64,000 nucleotides of DNA, taken from assembly GCF_902832845.1 (NCBI RefSeq), contig NZ_CADFDB010000018.1, positions 1-64,000 on the forward strand. Direction: 5' to 3'. Below are positions 63,483 through 64,000 of this stretch, in pieces. Positions within the stretch are counted from its first letter, which is position 1, and each line of letters starts with the position of its first letter. The notes below the pieces were generated by a model. That model was not told where the DNA came from. It made no database searches and was given only the letters and a program-made list of their open reading frames with translations. Source of the DNA: Burkholderia metallica. Its GTDB lineage: Bacteria > Pseudomonadota > Gammaproteobacteria > Burkholderiales > Burkholderiaceae. The position numbers and the translations under genes were made by a program.

Positions 63483-64000
63483 ATGATTCGCGATCAAGAA
63501 ACGCTCAACGGCCTGCTCGACTCCATTGCCCGCTTCGTGCGCGAGCGTCTCGTGCCCAACGAGGAGCAGGTGGCCGAAACCGATGAAATCCCGGAGGACA
63601 TCGTCGCCGACATGAAGGCGATGGGCCTGTTCGGCCTCACCATTCCCGAACGCTTCGGCGGGCTGGAACTGACGATGGAGGAAGAGGTGCTCGCGGTGTT
63701 CGAGCTGTGCCAGGCGTCGCCGGTGTTTCGCTCGCTGCTCGGCACGACCGTGGGCATCGGTTCGCAGGGCATCCTGTTCGACGGCACGCCCGAGCAGCAG
63801 GAGCGGTATCTGCCGCGCCTCGCGACCGGCGAGCTGATCGCGTCGTTCGCGCTGACCGAGCCGGAGTCCGGCTCCGACGCGGCGTCGTTGCGCACCACGG
63901 CGATTCGCGACGGCGACGACTACGTGGTCAACGGCACCAAGCGCTTCATCACGAATGCGCCGCATGCCGGCATCTTCACGCTGATGGCGCGCACCAATCC
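63483..64000 (+). CDS. acyl-CoA dehydrogenase, N-terminal part (3' end outside window)
   Basis: An open frame from ATG 63483 to the window end, 172 codons. LDSIARFVRERLVPNEEQVAE, MGLFGLTIPERFGGLEL and SFALTEPESGSDAASLRT are strong acyl-CoA dehydrogenase signatures. It would make the enoyl-CoA for the divergent MaoC hydratase, thereby completing the beta-oxidation set of this cluster. Confidence 0.92.
   Translation, partial: MIRDQETLNGLLDSIARFVRERLVPNEEQVAETDEIPEDIVADMKAMGLFGLTIPERFGGLELTMEEEVLAVFELCQASPVFRSLLGTTVGIGSQGILFDGTPEQQERYLPRLATGELIASFALTEPESGSDAASLRTTAIRDGDDYVVNGTKRFITNAPHAGIFTLMARTN

Noticed and set aside
1-64000. tRNA, rRNA or CRISPR features
   Set aside because: None was recognised on either strand; no regularly spaced short repeats were seen.

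Overview
The window is GC-rich DNA with the codon usage and gene families of a Burkholderia species, most likely the Burkholderia cepacia complex. The complete type VI secretion system (T6SS) with TagJ and a TagK-like protein, the paired AidA/PixA genes behind a lux/cep-type box, BktB thiolase and FlhDC all fit. The assignment rests on reading protein families, not on a database search. There are no rRNA, tRNA or CRISPR features.

Layout. (1) 1-4294: a fatty-acid/beta-oxidation block with the end of an acyl-CoA dehydrogenase, ETF-ubiquinone oxidoreductase, BktB thiolase and a 3-hydroxyacyl-CoA dehydrogenase, closed by a strong hairpin. (2) 4329-32210: a complete T6SS locus in two divergent operons that leave a 0.5 kb AT-rich centre. 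Leftward are tagK-like, tagJ, tssE, tssF, tssG and tssA. Rightward are tssH, tssB, tssC, hcp, tssJ, tssK, vgrG, a zinc-metalloprotease effector, two tandem immunity-like genes, PAAR, tssL, tssM and a second tssL. A decayed fragment of a 3-hydroxyacyl-CoA dehydrogenase gene marks the right edge, mirroring the intact gene at the left edge, so the locus looks like an inserted island. (3) 32407-37235: TetR/NmrA/DUF1772, AraC/EamA and a DUF815 ATPase. (4) 37397-43231: a hybrid sensor kinase, a LuxR-type response regulator, flhDC and a second membrane kinase. (5) 43197-48213: a deoxyribose-use locus (deoC, deoQ-like repressor, deoX, deoP, deoK) with a shared operator-like motif. (6) 48775-50060: two AidA/PixA genes. 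(7) 50061-54431: an IS3 relic, hemerythrin, a zinc metallopeptidase, a PHB-depolymerase relic and small envelope-stress membrane proteins. (8) 55027-64000: an MFS transporter, a Rieske-oxygenase relic and a CoA-linked carboxylate degradation cluster (CoA-transferase, acyl-CoA synthetase, thiolase, SDR, MaoC hydratase) with a divergent acyl-CoA dehydrogenase that runs off the end.

The most interesting part is the effector module at 18489-25422. A VgrG with a C-terminal transthyretin-like extension is followed by a 648-residue protein with a metzincin motif (HEIGHFLGLWH). Then comes a tandem repeat with an exact 1014 bp period: two full periplasmic HEAT-like immunity candidates and a third copy cut off after about 60 bp. 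Each repeat start also keeps, in another frame, the C-terminal tail and stop codon of the effector, which suggests a cassette that grows or swaps by recombination. A second unusual point is the pair of peptidoglycan-binding TssL proteins flanking TssM.
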